Shown piece by piece: positions 8,264 to 16,964 of a DNA stretch of 64,000 bases (position 1 is its first letter; every line of letters starts with the position of its first letter). The notes under the pieces were generated by a model, which saw only the letters and a program-made list of their open reading frames with translations, searched no databases and was not told where the DNA came from. This DNA comes from Dehalococcoidales bacterium. Its GTDB lineage: Bacteria > Chloroflexota > Dehalococcoidia > Dehalococcoidales > UBA2162. The position numbers and the translations under genes are program-made. The DNA lies in NCBI GenBank assembly GCA_020343555.1, contig CP070800.1, positions 2,193,167 through 2,257,166 of the forward strand, given 5' to 3'.

Positions 8264-9133
8264 TTAATTAACTACTAACTCAGCAAACTCCGAAGGGAAG
8301 TACTTACCCTGACTGACATACCTGATACCTCTGATAAGATCGGAACTGGCTGCCTTCTTGGGTATGAACCCGAAGGCTCCTGACTGTTTTGCCACTATCA
8401 TGTTTTCCTCTTCGTCGTACTGGGTGAGTATCAGGACCTTAGTTTCCGGATATTTTTCACTTATCAGTTTGGTAGCTTCGATACCGCTCATCACCGGCAT
8501 AAAGATATCCACTAAAGCTACATGTGGTGTGAACCTCATTACTTTATCCACTGCATCCTGTCCGTTCACTGCTTCACTGATTACCTCCATGTCTTTCTGT
8601 AACGCTATTACTGCCGATATTCCGGTCCGTATCATCGTGTGGTCGTCGACCACCAGTATTTTAATCGTTTTTGTTTTAGCGTCAAGCAAACTCCTGATCC
8701 TTGGCATTAGTGAAACCGGTTCGATCGGCTTAGCCAGATATTCGTCACCGTCTACCTGGACGTTCTCAAACGTACGGAGACCTCTGATATTCTGTTCACC
8801 CTGTCTCGCGTCTATTACCAGAATAGGGATATCCTTGTATCTGGGATGTTGTTCCAGCCACTTGTACATGGCAAAAGTCTGACCTGCAGGCGCCAGAGTG
8901 CCCAGAATGATTACGTCCGGTTCCGACTCCATCATCTCCATGGCGTGTTCTTTATCTGATGTTGTGAAAACCTTATACGCTTTTGCTTCCATTGTCCGGC
9001 GGCAGGATTCGACAAATGCCGGTTCGTCATCGATAATCAGTATCTTTTCTTTCTTTTTCCTCGTAACCGGTTTTTTCTTAGATACCTTTCCACTAGCAGA
9101 CTTTTTTCGGCTTCTCACTGCTTTCTCGGTCAT
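8264..9133 (-). CDS. Double-receiver response regulator without output domain, inside the metVF-hdr operon
   Basis: The ATG at 9133 has AGGAGG nine bases upstream; the 289-residue product begins with about 30 very basic residues. Receiver 1 (about 30-150) keeps IIDDEP, but the position of the phosphoacceptor aspartate is glycine (VIILGT, G78), so it is probably not phosphorylated. Receiver 2 (about 157-285) is intact, with VVDD (163-164), D209 in LVDIFMP and the KK pair near IPKKAA. Receiver 2 closely resembles the receiver of the NarL regulator at 13076-13729, so the same histidine kinase may phosphorylate both. No DNA-binding or enzymatic domain follows. Its place between metF and hdrCB suggests a protein-level regulator of the complex, but this is inference. 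Confidence 0.85.
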   Translation of the reverse strand: MTEKAVRSRKKSASGKVSKKKPVTRKKKEKILIIDDEPAFVESCRRTMEAKAYKVFTTSDKEHAMEMMESEPDVIILGTLAPAGQTFAMYKWLEQHPRYKDIPILVIDARQGEQNIRGLRTFENVQVDGDEYLAKPIEPVSLMPRIRSLLDAKTKTIKILVVDDHTMIRTGISAVIALQKDMEVISEAVNGQDAVDKVMRFTPHVALVDIFMPVMSGIEATKLISEKYPETKVLILTQYDEEENMIVAKQSGAFGFIPKKAASSDLIRGIRYVSQGKYFPSEFAELVVN

Positions 9134-9198
9134 CTTTCTCTTCCTCCTCTTCACATATTTAACAATATGTCAGCCCAAATCCTGTCACAATCAGATGA

Positions 9199-10101
9199 TC
9201 AGGATGGAATACCTACAACATTGGACGCTTCTATGATTTCAGGTACGATCTGTTCATTTCCAACAGCCATGATATGTACGCCGTCACATAACTTCTCTTC
9301 TCGTATCGTCCTGATAAACCGGGCAGCTATTTCAATTCCTTTCTCCAGTCCTTTGCCTTTTTCAGCAGATGCCAGTTCGTCGATGATCTCCTGGGTGACC
9401 AGGATACCGGGAACATTCTTGTTCATATATCGAGCTGCTCCGGCTGAACTCAGCACAATTATCCCAGCCAGTATCCTGGTGTTGAACTGCGATGCATATT
9501 GCATAAACCTGCGGAAACTTGCCAGGTTGAAAATCCCCTGGGTTTGGAAGAACATGGCTCCAGAGGATACTTTTTTATCGAATTTAACCAGTTGAGGTTC
9601 GATAAAATCGGCCTCCGGATGCACTGATGCTCCCGCGAAGAATTGCGGTGTTCCTTTAAGTTCATTACCGGCGGTATCATATCCTGATTCAAGTGTTTTT
9701 ATTATCTCAAGGAGTTGTACAGAATCGGAGTCGAACACCGGCTTCGCTTCCTTATGATCACCAACATCAACAGAATCACCGGTAAGACAGAGTACGTTTA
9801 CCACGTCTCTCGAATAGGCAAACATCAGATCTGCCTGTAGTGCCAAACGGTTCCTGTCCCGGCACGTCATTTGAAAAATCGGTTCGGCACCATGTTCTTT
9901 TACCAGCAGGCAGCCGCCCAGAGAAGGATAACGCATTACTGAACTCTGGTGATCGGTGACATTAATAGCATCAACCTTATCCTTGAGTAAATCTATATGA
10001 TGTATCATTTCGGTAAGGTCTACACCCTTGGGAGGTCCGATTTCAGTAGTGATGACAAATTCGCCTGAATTCAGTTTTTCTTCAAATAACGATTTAGCCA
10101 T
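9199..10101 (-). CDS. metF: 5,10-methylenetetrahydrofolate reductase, MetF
   Basis: The start is placed at the ATG at 10101, which follows GGAAGAGGTGA by a few bases, giving 300 residues. It folds as an (alpha/beta)8 FMN/FAD barrel: VITTEIGPPKG is the substrate-binding first strand with its conserved Glu, NVTDHQSS matches the NxTD motif, and LCLTGDSVDVGDH matches the folate-binding LRGD-type segment. The enzyme makes 5-methyl-THF in the methyl branch of the Wood-Ljungdahl pathway. It overlaps metV by 8 bases, the paired arrangement of acetogens. In Moorella thermoacetica MetFV associates with HdrABC and MvhD, and all of these modules are encoded here in the same direction. Confidence 0.93.
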   Translation of the reverse strand: MAKSLFEEKLNSGEFVITTEIGPPKGVDLTEMIHHIDLLKDKVDAINVTDHQSSVMRYPSLGGCLLVKEHGAEPIFQMTCRDRNRLALQADLMFAYSRDVVNVLCLTGDSVDVGDHKEAKPVFDSDSVQLLEIIKTLESGYDTAGNELKGTPQFFAGASVHPEADFIEPQLVKFDKKVSSGAMFFQTQGIFNLASFRRFMQYASQFNTRILAGIIVLSSAGAARYMNKNVPGILVTQEIIDELASAEKGKGLEKGIEIAARFIRTIREEKLCDGVHIMAVGNEQIVPEIIEASNVVGIPS

Positions 10102-10777
10102 TTGTGTCACCTCTTCCGTCTCCTGCGACACTCATGATTCTTCTCGGTCTTGGTATTGCCCGATAATTTCGGAGAGGGTAATATCGCCTGATTTTTTCAA
10201 GTTGCTGGAGACGTTCCAGCCGTTCATATATCTGAATCCAGGCACAATCCATCTCCATGTTTGCTTCACACTTTCCATTTTTCGTACCGGCACAGGGCCC
10301 ATTCAGGATTCCCTTCGTACACCGCGTAATAGGACAGATTCCGGCAGTATCTTCCAGGCGGCAAGCTCCGCAGGCGGCACATCGTTCGTCCCAGATTCCG
10401 GTATCTTTCGTCATTCCCATAAATGATGTGTTCACACCCGGGAGTACCGGCGTATCTGCAAGCTTTTCTGCAATTGCCTGGACACCTATCCCGCAGCCAA
10501 GAGAGAGTATGACGTCAATGCCGTTCACTCTCTCTTCAAGCAGTTCAAGGAACTCCGGATCACACTGTCTTTTCAGGGTCAGTTCGTAAAAATTGTGACT
10601 GGCATTACCACTCCGTGTCTGTGCCAGTCGCAATGCACCATGGAGAAATGACACCTCATTTTCACCACCGGCATCGCACACCGTCATGCATGTTCCGCAG
10701 CCAATAATCATGACATTCTCATATGGTGAAATCATCCTGACTATTTCATCCAGCGGCTTCTGTTCTGCTACTATCAA
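10094..10777 (-). CDS. metV: MetV, zinc/Fe-S partner of methylenetetrahydrofolate reductase
   Basis: The 227-residue protein has an N-terminal cysteine cluster, CGTCMTVC (C27, C30, C34), and a C-terminal MTHFR_C-type cysteine domain with CAACGACRLE, GICPITRCTKG and GPCAG. This is the MetV organisation known from acetogens, where MetV passes electrons to flavin-containing MetF. It overlaps metF downstream by 8 bases and the GltD-like gene upstream by 4 bases, so the three are very likely co-translated and physically associated. No membrane segment is seen. It is distinct from corrinoid-dependent methyltransferases, as it lacks a cobalamin motif. Confidence 0.9.
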   Translation of the reverse strand: MIVAEQKPLDEIVRMISPYENVMIIGCGTCMTVCDAGGENEVSFLHGALRLAQTRSGNASHNFYELTLKRQCDPEFLELLEERVNGIDVILSLGCGIGVQAIAEKLADTPVLPGVNTSFMGMTKDTGIWDERCAACGACRLEDTAGICPITRCTKGILNGPCAGTKNGKCEANMEMDCAWIQIYERLERLQQLEKIRRYYPLRNYRAIPRPRRIMSVAGDGRGDTNG

Positions 10778-12894
10778 TCTCTCACCTCCTGTTTTATTAT
10801 CGATGCCAGGTAAGAACCTGATATCTCTTCGAATGCTTCGTTAATCTCGGTGACAGGATCGGAATCGACAGTTCCGGGGATAAATAGTTTAAGGCGTTCC
10901 GGTTCGATTCCTATCGATTCGAGGACTCCTTTGACCTTGTTCACACGTTTCGATACCTGTGAAGCGGTATTTTCTCGGGCGCACTGATCTCCGCATCCGG
11001 CTATGAACACGCCTTCTGCCCCACTTTCAAATGCTCTCAAAAGGTGTGAAGGTTCCACTTTAGCTATACATAGTACCGGTACTATCCAGACTCCTGCTTT
11101 TGTTCCCCTCCATAGACCAGCGAGTGTACCGGTACCAAATAATCCGTACTGACAACAAAATCCTATCATCAGCGATTCGCGATTTGATTCTGCCGCAGAC
11201 CTGAAGACGTGGTCCAACTCCTCGTCTATAAGTTTTATTTCTCTGGTATTCCTTAGGATAATGGCGTTAGCCGGACATTCTGCCACGCAGATACCGCAAG
11301 CCTGGCACTGGTCGGCAGGTATGTTAATGGTTCCATATTCGTCCAAATACGGGACATTATACGGACAGACCCGGAAACAGGTTAGACAGGTAGCACACTT
11401 GTCCTGGAAGAGTATTTCCGCACCGATTCCGCACCGCAGGCATCTCCTGGCCTCGTTTATTGCTTCCTCCCAGCCATAACTCTGCTCTATTGGTTGGAAA
11501 TCTTTCGTACGAAGTTCAGGAGTTATTATCTGCGGTTCGCTCCTGCCTATCGTTCGTATTGCATTAATCGTCTCGGGCTTTAATTCAGTGTTTACTTTAC
11601 CCTGCTCATCTTTTGGAGTTGTCGGATACCTGTGCTGAAGGAAATCGTCGATCCGGTGTGCTGCCATCCTGCCTGCAGCCAGTGCTTCCGTGACTGTTGC
11701 CGGACCTGTGACTGCGTCTCCACCGGCAAATACACCTCGCCGGTTTGTCGTCAGAGTAACCGGATCAACCTGTATGGTGCTTCCTCTTCCTATACTCACG
11801 CCGAAATCGCCCGGTGCTTGTGGTGCCTGCCCGGTGGCAATAATAACGGAATCATATACCTTTTCATTTTCACTGCCTTCGACAGGAACAGGTTGTCGCC
11901 GACCACTGGTATCCGGTTCTCCGAGTTTCATTTTTGTACATGTAAGGTGGAGTTTTCCTTCATTCCTGGTAATCCTGGTAGGTGTTGTCAGGTACTGAAT
12001 CCGGATTTTTTCCTCGAGTGCCTGCTTTACTTCCTCCGGATCTGCGGGCATCTCTTTATTACTTCTCCGGTAAAGGATGGTCACTTTTTTCGCCCCAAGT
12101 CTTGCTGCGGTACGTGCGGCGTCGATTGCCACATTACCTCCGCCCACTACAGCAACGCTATCGCCAGGTATCGGATGTAATCCCAGGTTTACCTCTCTCA
12201 GAAACGTTGCCCCGTCTATTACTCCCGGACTCTCCTCTCCTTCAATACCCATTTTCAGACTTTGGTGCGCGCCGATGGTGATGAATATCGCCTTGTATCC
12301 GAGTTCAAACAACACGTCAAGTGATACGACCCGGGTATTTGTCCTGATTTCCACACCAATCTGATTCAGTCGATAGACTTCCGTATCGAGAACTTCTCTC
12401 GGAAGCCTGTATTGAGGGATACCTACTCTTAACATTCCACCGACTTCAGTATGTGCTTCAAATATAGTCACCGTGTATCCTAACGTTCTGAGGTAGTAGG
12501 CACAGGATAGTCCGGCTGGTCCCGATCCTACTATGGCCACTTTCTCAGAATATTTCGTTTCAGCCTCTGCCTGCACCATGCGGTCGCCACCGAATTCGAC
12601 AGCAAATCTCTTTAGAGATCTGATAGCTATCGGACTGTCTACCTGGGTACGACGGCAGTTATCTTCACAAGGATGGGTACATACATGAGCGCAGATCGAT
12701 GGAAACGGGTTCCCGTCCCTGATCACCTGGAGAGCTTCCATCACTTTCCCTTGTGCCACAAGGTCTACATATTCACGGATATCCATTTTCAACGGGCACG
12801 CATCCTGGCAGGGAGGCACAAGCCTATCATCTTGTTTCTTTTCTTTGTAACCGGCACCAATGACTTGTCTATCGTTTCTTACAACCGAATCCAT
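10774..12894 (-). CDS. GltD-like NAD(P)H:acceptor oxidoreductase fused to ferredoxin and MvhD domains
   Basis: The ATG at 12894 is chosen, with GGGGGAGAG just upstream; the product has 706 residues. Order of domains: the Fe-S N-terminus of glutamate synthase beta type (PPCQDACP, then ICAHVCTHPCEDNC at 68-80); FAD site VAIVGSGPAG (119-128); NAD(P)H site VAVVGGGNVAID (248-258) followed by ILYRR, typical for NADPH; then two 4Fe-4S motifs (CATCLTCFRVC, CQACGICVAEC); and a C-terminal MvhD-like domain with FCC, VLC and GCGDQC. No glutamate synthase large subunit is nearby. Overlap with metV and the MvhD tail suggest it feeds NAD(P)H electrons into, or draws them from, the MetVF/Hdr complex. The exact nucleotide is inferred. 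Confidence 0.85.
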   Translation of the reverse strand: MDSVVRNDRQVIGAGYKEKKQDDRLVPPCQDACPLKMDIREYVDLVAQGKVMEALQVIRDGNPFPSICAHVCTHPCEDNCRRTQVDSPIAIRSLKRFAVEFGGDRMVQAEAETKYSEKVAIVGSGPAGLSCAYYLRTLGYTVTIFEAHTEVGGMLRVGIPQYRLPREVLDTEVYRLNQIGVEIRTNTRVVSLDVLFELGYKAIFITIGAHQSLKMGIEGEESPGVIDGATFLREVNLGLHPIPGDSVAVVGGGNVAIDAARTAARLGAKKVTILYRRSNKEMPADPEEVKQALEEKIRIQYLTTPTRITRNEGKLHLTCTKMKLGEPDTSGRRQPVPVEGSENEKVYDSVIIATGQAPQAPGDFGVSIGRGSTIQVDPVTLTTNRRGVFAGGDAVTGPATVTEALAAGRMAAHRIDDFLQHRYPTTPKDEQGKVNTELKPETINAIRTIGRSEPQIITPELRTKDFQPIEQSYGWEEAINEARRCLRCGIGAEILFQDKCATCLTCFRVCPYNVPYLDEYGTINIPADQCQACGICVAECPANAIILRNTREIKLIDEELDHVFRSAAESNRESLMIGFCCQYGLFGTGTLAGLWRGTKAGVWIVPVLCIAKVEPSHLLRAFESGAEGVFIAGCGDQCARENTASQVSKRVNKVKGVLESIGIEPERLKLFIPGTVDSDPVTEINEAFEEISGSYLASIIKQEVRD

Positions 12895-13075
12895 CACTCT
12901 CCCCCTGATAAAATCAATCTCTCTAGCTTAATATCATTCATCGGAGATACTTCTTCAATGGGTTATTACAGGGAAGAAAGAAGGATTGTATCCGGATTCC
13001 ACACTAGGGAAAGACCCTGAATGTATATTAGGAAAAGTACCGGTTATCAGAAAATAGGTGGGATTCGTTGAATAA

Positions 13076-13729
13076 TCAGGAGAGGATAATACGTTTGCGA
13101 ATGGCGTACCTGATCAGGTCAGTCTTGTTATGAATGTTCAGTTTATTCATCAGGCGGGTTTTGTACCATTCAACGGTCTTCGGACTGACTACCAGTAAGG
13201 ACGCAATTTCTTTCGCAGTATGTCCTTCGGCTACCAGTTTTAACACTTCCTTTTCCCTGTCGGTTAGCAGCTTATAGGGATCACGTTCATCATCGAGGGA
13301 TGTTTTTTGTTGATAATCTTTAACAAGAACAGTAGCTGCTTCAGGAGACAGATACGAATCGCCATTATATGCGGTCTGTATTGCCGTGGCAAGTTCCGAA
13401 AAAGCCGCCATCTTCGTTACAAAACCACGTGCTCCAGCTTCGATAACCGGGATCACGTATTCGCTATCATCATACTGGGTGAGGACTATCACCTGGATAC
13501 CAGGATACTCCTTTTTTATCCGCCGGGTCGTTTCAAGACCACCCATTACAGGCATTGCCAGATCCATCAGCACTACGTCAGGAGGATTTTGCCGGATTTT
13601 TTCAAGAGCTTCGATGCCATCGGAAGCTTCGCCAATTACCTCGATGTCGGACGCAAGCGACAATAACGCACGGACACCAGCCCTTACCAGCGTATGATCG
13701 TCGACAATCAGTACTTTAATCTTCCGCAT
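13076..13729 (-). CDS. NarL/FixJ-family response regulator
   Basis: The 217-residue regulator starts at the ATG at 13729, inside the last codons of the kinase gene, so the pair is translationally coupled. The receiver has VLIVDDH, phosphoacceptor D56 in LMDLAMP, and T/K residues in LTQYDD and GFVTKMA. A LuxR-type helix-turn-helix follows at about 152-210 (LTDREKEVLKLVAEG, TAKEIASLL, KTVEWYKTRL). It probably binds promoters as a phosphorylated dimer. The Hdr/Met/Mvh genes start about 180 bases further on in the same direction and are obvious candidate targets, though no operator could be identified. Confidence 0.92.
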   Translation of the reverse strand: MRKIKVLIVDDHTLVRAGVRALLSLASDIEVIGEASDGIEALEKIRQNPPDVVLMDLAMPVMGGLETTRRIKKEYPGIQVIVLTQYDDSEYVIPVIEAGARGFVTKMAAFSELATAIQTAYNGDSYLSPEAATVLVKDYQQKTSLDDERDPYKLLTDREKEVLKLVAEGHTAKEIASLLVVSPKTVEWYKTRLMNKLNIHNKTDLIRYAIRKRIILS

Positions 13730-15353
13730 TCTCACTATCCTTGTGAATTGGCAGCCTGGCGATACCTTTCGTACCTTTTCCAGGTTCAGACTCAACGAAT
13801 CCTTCACCGCCTGCCAGGTGCAGTCTTTCTCTCATCGTAAACAGCCCTGCACCTCTTCCGCTTTTCTCCACCTTGGTTAGTTTGCTTACATCGAATCCTT
13901 TTCCGTCATCCTCGATAACCATTTCACATTGATCTTCATCACATTGCAGTTTAATAGATACATTCTTTGCCTCCGAATGTTCCATTATGTTACCGATTAA
14001 ACCCTGGGCGACGCGGAACATCGTAATCTCCACCTCGGAAGGAAATCTGCCTTCGGTGCCAATAAACTCAGCTGAAACTTTAATACCAAGCGGTTCCAGC
14101 GTGTCTTTCGCATAGCGGTGTATTGCTGCAGCCATTCCCAGTTCATCCAGTAGTGTAGGACGTAACTCCTTCATTATTCTGACAACTTCATATCCGGCAT
14201 GAACAGCAAAAGCATGCGTCTCTTTCACCATATTGAGAAACTCTTTATCATCGATACCTTTCATTTCCGCAAGCGTAATTATTGCCTGCAGGCTTAATGT
14301 CATACTGGTAATCGCCTGACTCGTGTCATCATGAAGTTCCCTGGCTATCCTTTTCCTCTCATCTTCCTGAGCTGTTAATGAAAATCTTAAAAGCGTTCTG
14401 TATCTTTCACCCAATCTGGCTAATCGTTCATGCAGTCGTGCCTGTTCGATAGTACTTCCGAGGTAATCTCCGATAGAGTTTAGAAGTGACACTTCATCAA
14501 CACTGAATCTGCCTGCTACATGACTGGCTACATTCATTACCCCAACAACCCGTTCCTTTGCCTTAAGAGGTATACTCACAAAACCTCTAAGTCCTTCGGA
14601 GTCTATCAGATCGGGATTTGCGGTGCGTTTATCTTTTGAAATATCTTCGAGTATTATAGGTTCACCAGTCTCAGCTACCGCTCCGGCGATCCCTTCACCA
14701 ACCGAAATTCTAATCGTCTCAGCATATTTTGTCGAAAGTCCACGATGCACGTGATAATGCAGAGATTTAGTGTTTGTATCAACGAGTAAAATTCCTCCTA
14801 TATCACCATTGATGAGCTCGAGAACACTGTCCAGAGCATTAGAAAGGGTGGTATCAAGATCCTGGGATCCACTGAGAGCGCTCGAAATTTGACTTAGTGC
14901 TAGCAACTGGTGATGACGACGGACAATCTGAGTTTCAAGCTCTCTTTCTGCCGTTACGTCTTTTCGTAACTCAATAACAGCCGTGATATTATCGTTCTCA
15001 TCACGGAGAGGAAAGGCTGTAATCTTAAAATACTTAATTGCATCGGGGAATGAGACAGGATGAATAACAGTTGCCTGTTTACCCTTCTCTACTACTCTTT
15101 TCAGGAGGCAATCCCAGAGAGGTTCGCTGCAAGGATCCTTTCTATTATAGAGTACATCGTAGCAGTGTCGACCAATGGGAGATTCTTCTCCCTCATGGAC
15201 TCTATTACGAAGCACCGAATTAGTATAAATAATTCTATGTTCAGTACCGATGATGACTATTTCGTCTTCAATAGCGTCGAGGATATCCTGGAGTATTACC
15301 TGTAGACCGGTACTTTGGTTATACTTTTGTACCGTGCTTTCAGCACTTTCCAT
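13716..15353 (-). CDS. Soluble PAS-GAF sensor histidine kinase (HisKA_3 type)
   Basis: The 545-residue kinase has a PAS domain with PAC tail (about 15-135, including a GRHCYDVLY segment and two further cysteines near 75-82 that could bind a metal or haem), a GAF domain (about 165-305), a NarX-type dimerisation helix with the phosphorylated His341 (IARELHDDTSQ), and an ATPase domain with the N-box (GLIGNIMEHSEA), DDGKGFD and GLFTMRERL. No transmembrane segments are present, so it senses a cytoplasmic signal, plausibly redox or a metabolite. It overlaps its partner regulator by 14 bases. The divergent neighbour is apbE-rnf. Confidence 0.92.
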   Translation of the reverse strand: MESAESTVQKYNQSTGLQVILQDILDAIEDEIVIIGTEHRIIYTNSVLRNRVHEGEESPIGRHCYDVLYNRKDPCSEPLWDCLLKRVVEKGKQATVIHPVSFPDAIKYFKITAFPLRDENDNITAVIELRKDVTAERELETQIVRRHHQLLALSQISSALSGSQDLDTTLSNALDSVLELINGDIGGILLVDTNTKSLHYHVHRGLSTKYAETIRISVGEGIAGAVAETGEPIILEDISKDKRTANPDLIDSEGLRGFVSIPLKAKERVVGVMNVASHVAGRFSVDEVSLLNSIGDYLGSTIEQARLHERLARLGERYRTLLRFSLTAQEDERKRIARELHDDTSQAITSMTLSLQAIITLAEMKGIDDKEFLNMVKETHAFAVHAGYEVVRIMKELRPTLLDELGMAAAIHRYAKDTLEPLGIKVSAEFIGTEGRFPSEVEITMFRVAQGLIGNIMEHSEAKNVSIKLQCDEDQCEMVIEDDGKGFDVSKLTKVEKSGRGAGLFTMRERLHLAGGEGFVESEPGKGTKGIARLPIHKDSENAED

Positions 15354-15542
15354 ATTTTTAACCTACCACTGTAATCCTGAGTTCAAAGTATCTCAATCAA
15401 TACCATATGTCAATGAGTAAAAACCCCTATATAAATATTAATCTCATCCGAATGGAAAATCGCTTGATGCGAGCATATAAGAACAACAACTTTATTAAGG
15501 GTTTTACCTAATGTGTCGTTGTTAATAACCAGTAAATACCCT

Positions 15543-15576
15543 GAGTGGAATTGCCAGGACACTGGCAATTCCACTC
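15543..15576. repeat. Perfect 15-bp inverted repeat with 4-base loop
   Basis: GAGTGGAATTGCCAG (15543-15557) is followed by GACA and its exact complement (15562-15576). No T-run follows on either strand, and it lies upstream of both flanking operons, so a terminator for either gene is unlikely. It could be a regulator-binding dyad, an RNA hairpin in the 5' leader of apbE-rnf, or a dispersed palindrome. Confidence 0.75.
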
Positions 15577-15803
15577 GTATTCGTCCTTTGAGTGTTAGTC
15601 TCTAACTCTCAGATTCGGCTTGTTATTCCTTGTCAATCTTTTCCTTACTCTGTGGTTCGGTTAGAGGATTTAGAAGAACTTCGGAAGATCCCCCCCCATA
15701 TTATTTGAATATCCCGTAGTGGTCGATACTTCCAGAAACACAAAAGGATTGGTACTTTATTGACCTTTCGAGGACAATGCATCAAGCCCGGAGGAATTGA
15801 GTA

Positions 15804-15833
15804 ATGACAGGCATGGAATCTGAATGGATATAG
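15804..15833 (+). CDS. Possible nine-residue leader peptide upstream of apbE
   Basis: GGAGG at 15790-15794 is followed, nine bases on, by ATG and eight further codons (peptide MTGMESEWI), then TAG. It ends seven bases before the first ATG of the apbE frame. A good ribosome site in front of so short a frame, just ahead of an operon, could indicate translational coupling or attenuation. Chance occurrence cannot be excluded. Confidence 0.25.
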   Translation: MTGMESEWI

Positions 15834-15840
15834 TGCTACA

Positions 15841-16959
15841 ATGCTTAAAGAGTCTTCTATGTCATTATTCCATTATCGAGGAAATCAAGAATCACCGAAA
15901 TGTGAGTACTCACAACTATCTGGGACTTCAAGGATCAACGCATTGAAGAAATATTTTGCTACAATCTTGTCATTCCTGTTACTTCTCATAGTTGTGCTGA
16001 CGCCTGCAAGCTGTACTGAAGAAAAACTGGAAAGATTCGAGGACACTCGGTCTCTTATGGATACGTTTGTTACTGTTGTCATCTATTCGAATCAGGATAC
16101 CGCTTTGGAAACTATCGATTCAGCGTTCGTTCGCATGGAGGAAATTGAAACCATCGCGACGACCTGGGACAGTAAAGGAGAGGCTTATCGGTTGAATGAG
16201 ACCGGGCACCTGGATAATCCGTCTGAAGAACTTCTTGAGCTGATCAAGCTTTCTCTCGAATATAATGATATCACCGATGGCTGTTTCGATATTACCGTCC
16301 AGCCGTTACTCGATCTCTGGCAATACAATCCCGATGCCGAAACACAGTTCTGGGAGCTGGATAAGTCGGATCAACTATTGGCTATCGATGATGCGATGAG
16401 TTTGGTTGGAAGTGATCGTATTGTTTTAAACGGCGATTCCATCAGATTGGAAGAAGGTAGTAGTATTACTCTCGGGGGAATTGCCAAGGGTTACGCAGCC
16501 GATGAAGCCCTTAAAACGCTTAAAAGCCTGGGTATCAAACATGCCCTGGTAAACGCAGGGGGTGATATAAGGACGCTGGGAACAAAGCCGGGTGGTGAAG
16601 GTTGGGGGATTGCACTCGTCAATCCTGATGATACGACCCAGAGCCTTGCCAGTTTTGTAGTGAAAGGTCAGGCTGTCACTACTTCCGGTAATTATGAACG
16701 TTATTTCAACCCTGAGAAATCTGCACATCATATTATTGATCCTAAAACCGGCTTTTCTGCCGATGCGTGTATTAGTGTTACTATTATTGCGGAAGACGGT
16801 GTCCGGGCTGATGCACTGGCAACCGGAGTATTCGTTCTCGGTCCCCATGAAGGTATGGATCTTGTTGAAAAACTTGATGATGTAGAGGTGTTGATAGTCG
16901 ATACATCCCGAGGTATCTATCGTTCTTCCGGACTGTCAAAGTACCTGGTTGAAGAGTAA
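15841..16959 (+). CDS. apbE: ApbE, FAD:protein FMN transferase (lipoprotein)
   Basis: ApbE attaches FMN through a phosphodiester bond to threonine residues of Rnf subunits. A lipoprotein signal ends at LTPASC, with Cys58 in the longest 372-residue reading. Translation may really begin at the TTG at 15943, which would give a normal-length signal peptide (start KKYFATILSFLLLL). Catalytic-domain landmarks are LMDTFVTV near the N-terminus, the ALVNAGGDIRTLG segment, and HHIIDPKTGF with the ADALATGVFVLG magnesium/FAD region. It lies 5 bases before rnfC, so it heads the rnf operon. Its expected substrates are RnfD and RnfG, both of which show the target threonine motif. Confidence 0.92.
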   Translation: MLKESSMSLFHYRGNQESPKCEYSQLSGTSRINALKKYFATILSFLLLLIVVLTPASCTEEKLERFEDTRSLMDTFVTVVIYSNQDTALETIDSAFVRMEEIETIATTWDSKGEAYRLNETGHLDNPSEELLELIKLSLEYNDITDGCFDITVQPLLDLWQYNPDAETQFWELDKSDQLLAIDDAMSLVGSDRIVLNGDSIRLEEGSSITLGGIAKGYAADEALKTLKSLGIKHALVNAGGDIRTLGTKPGGEGWGIALVNPDDTTQSLASFVVKGQAVTTSGNYERYFNPEKSAHHIIDPKTGFSADACISVTIIAEDGVRADALATGVFVLGPHEGMDLVEKLDDVEVLIVDTSRGIYRSSGLSKYLVEE

Positions 16960-16964
16960 AGAAA

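Larger units (their letters stand above)
15354..15840. other. Divergent intergenic region between the kinase and apbE-rnf operons
   Basis: The 487 bases without a convincing protein gene must hold the promoters of two divergent operons. The visible structures are the 15-bp perfect inverted repeat at 15543-15576 and a possible nine-codon leader reading frame at 15804-15833; both have their own entries. A run of eight C lies near 15693. No confident -35/-10 pair could be assigned. Confidence 0.6.
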
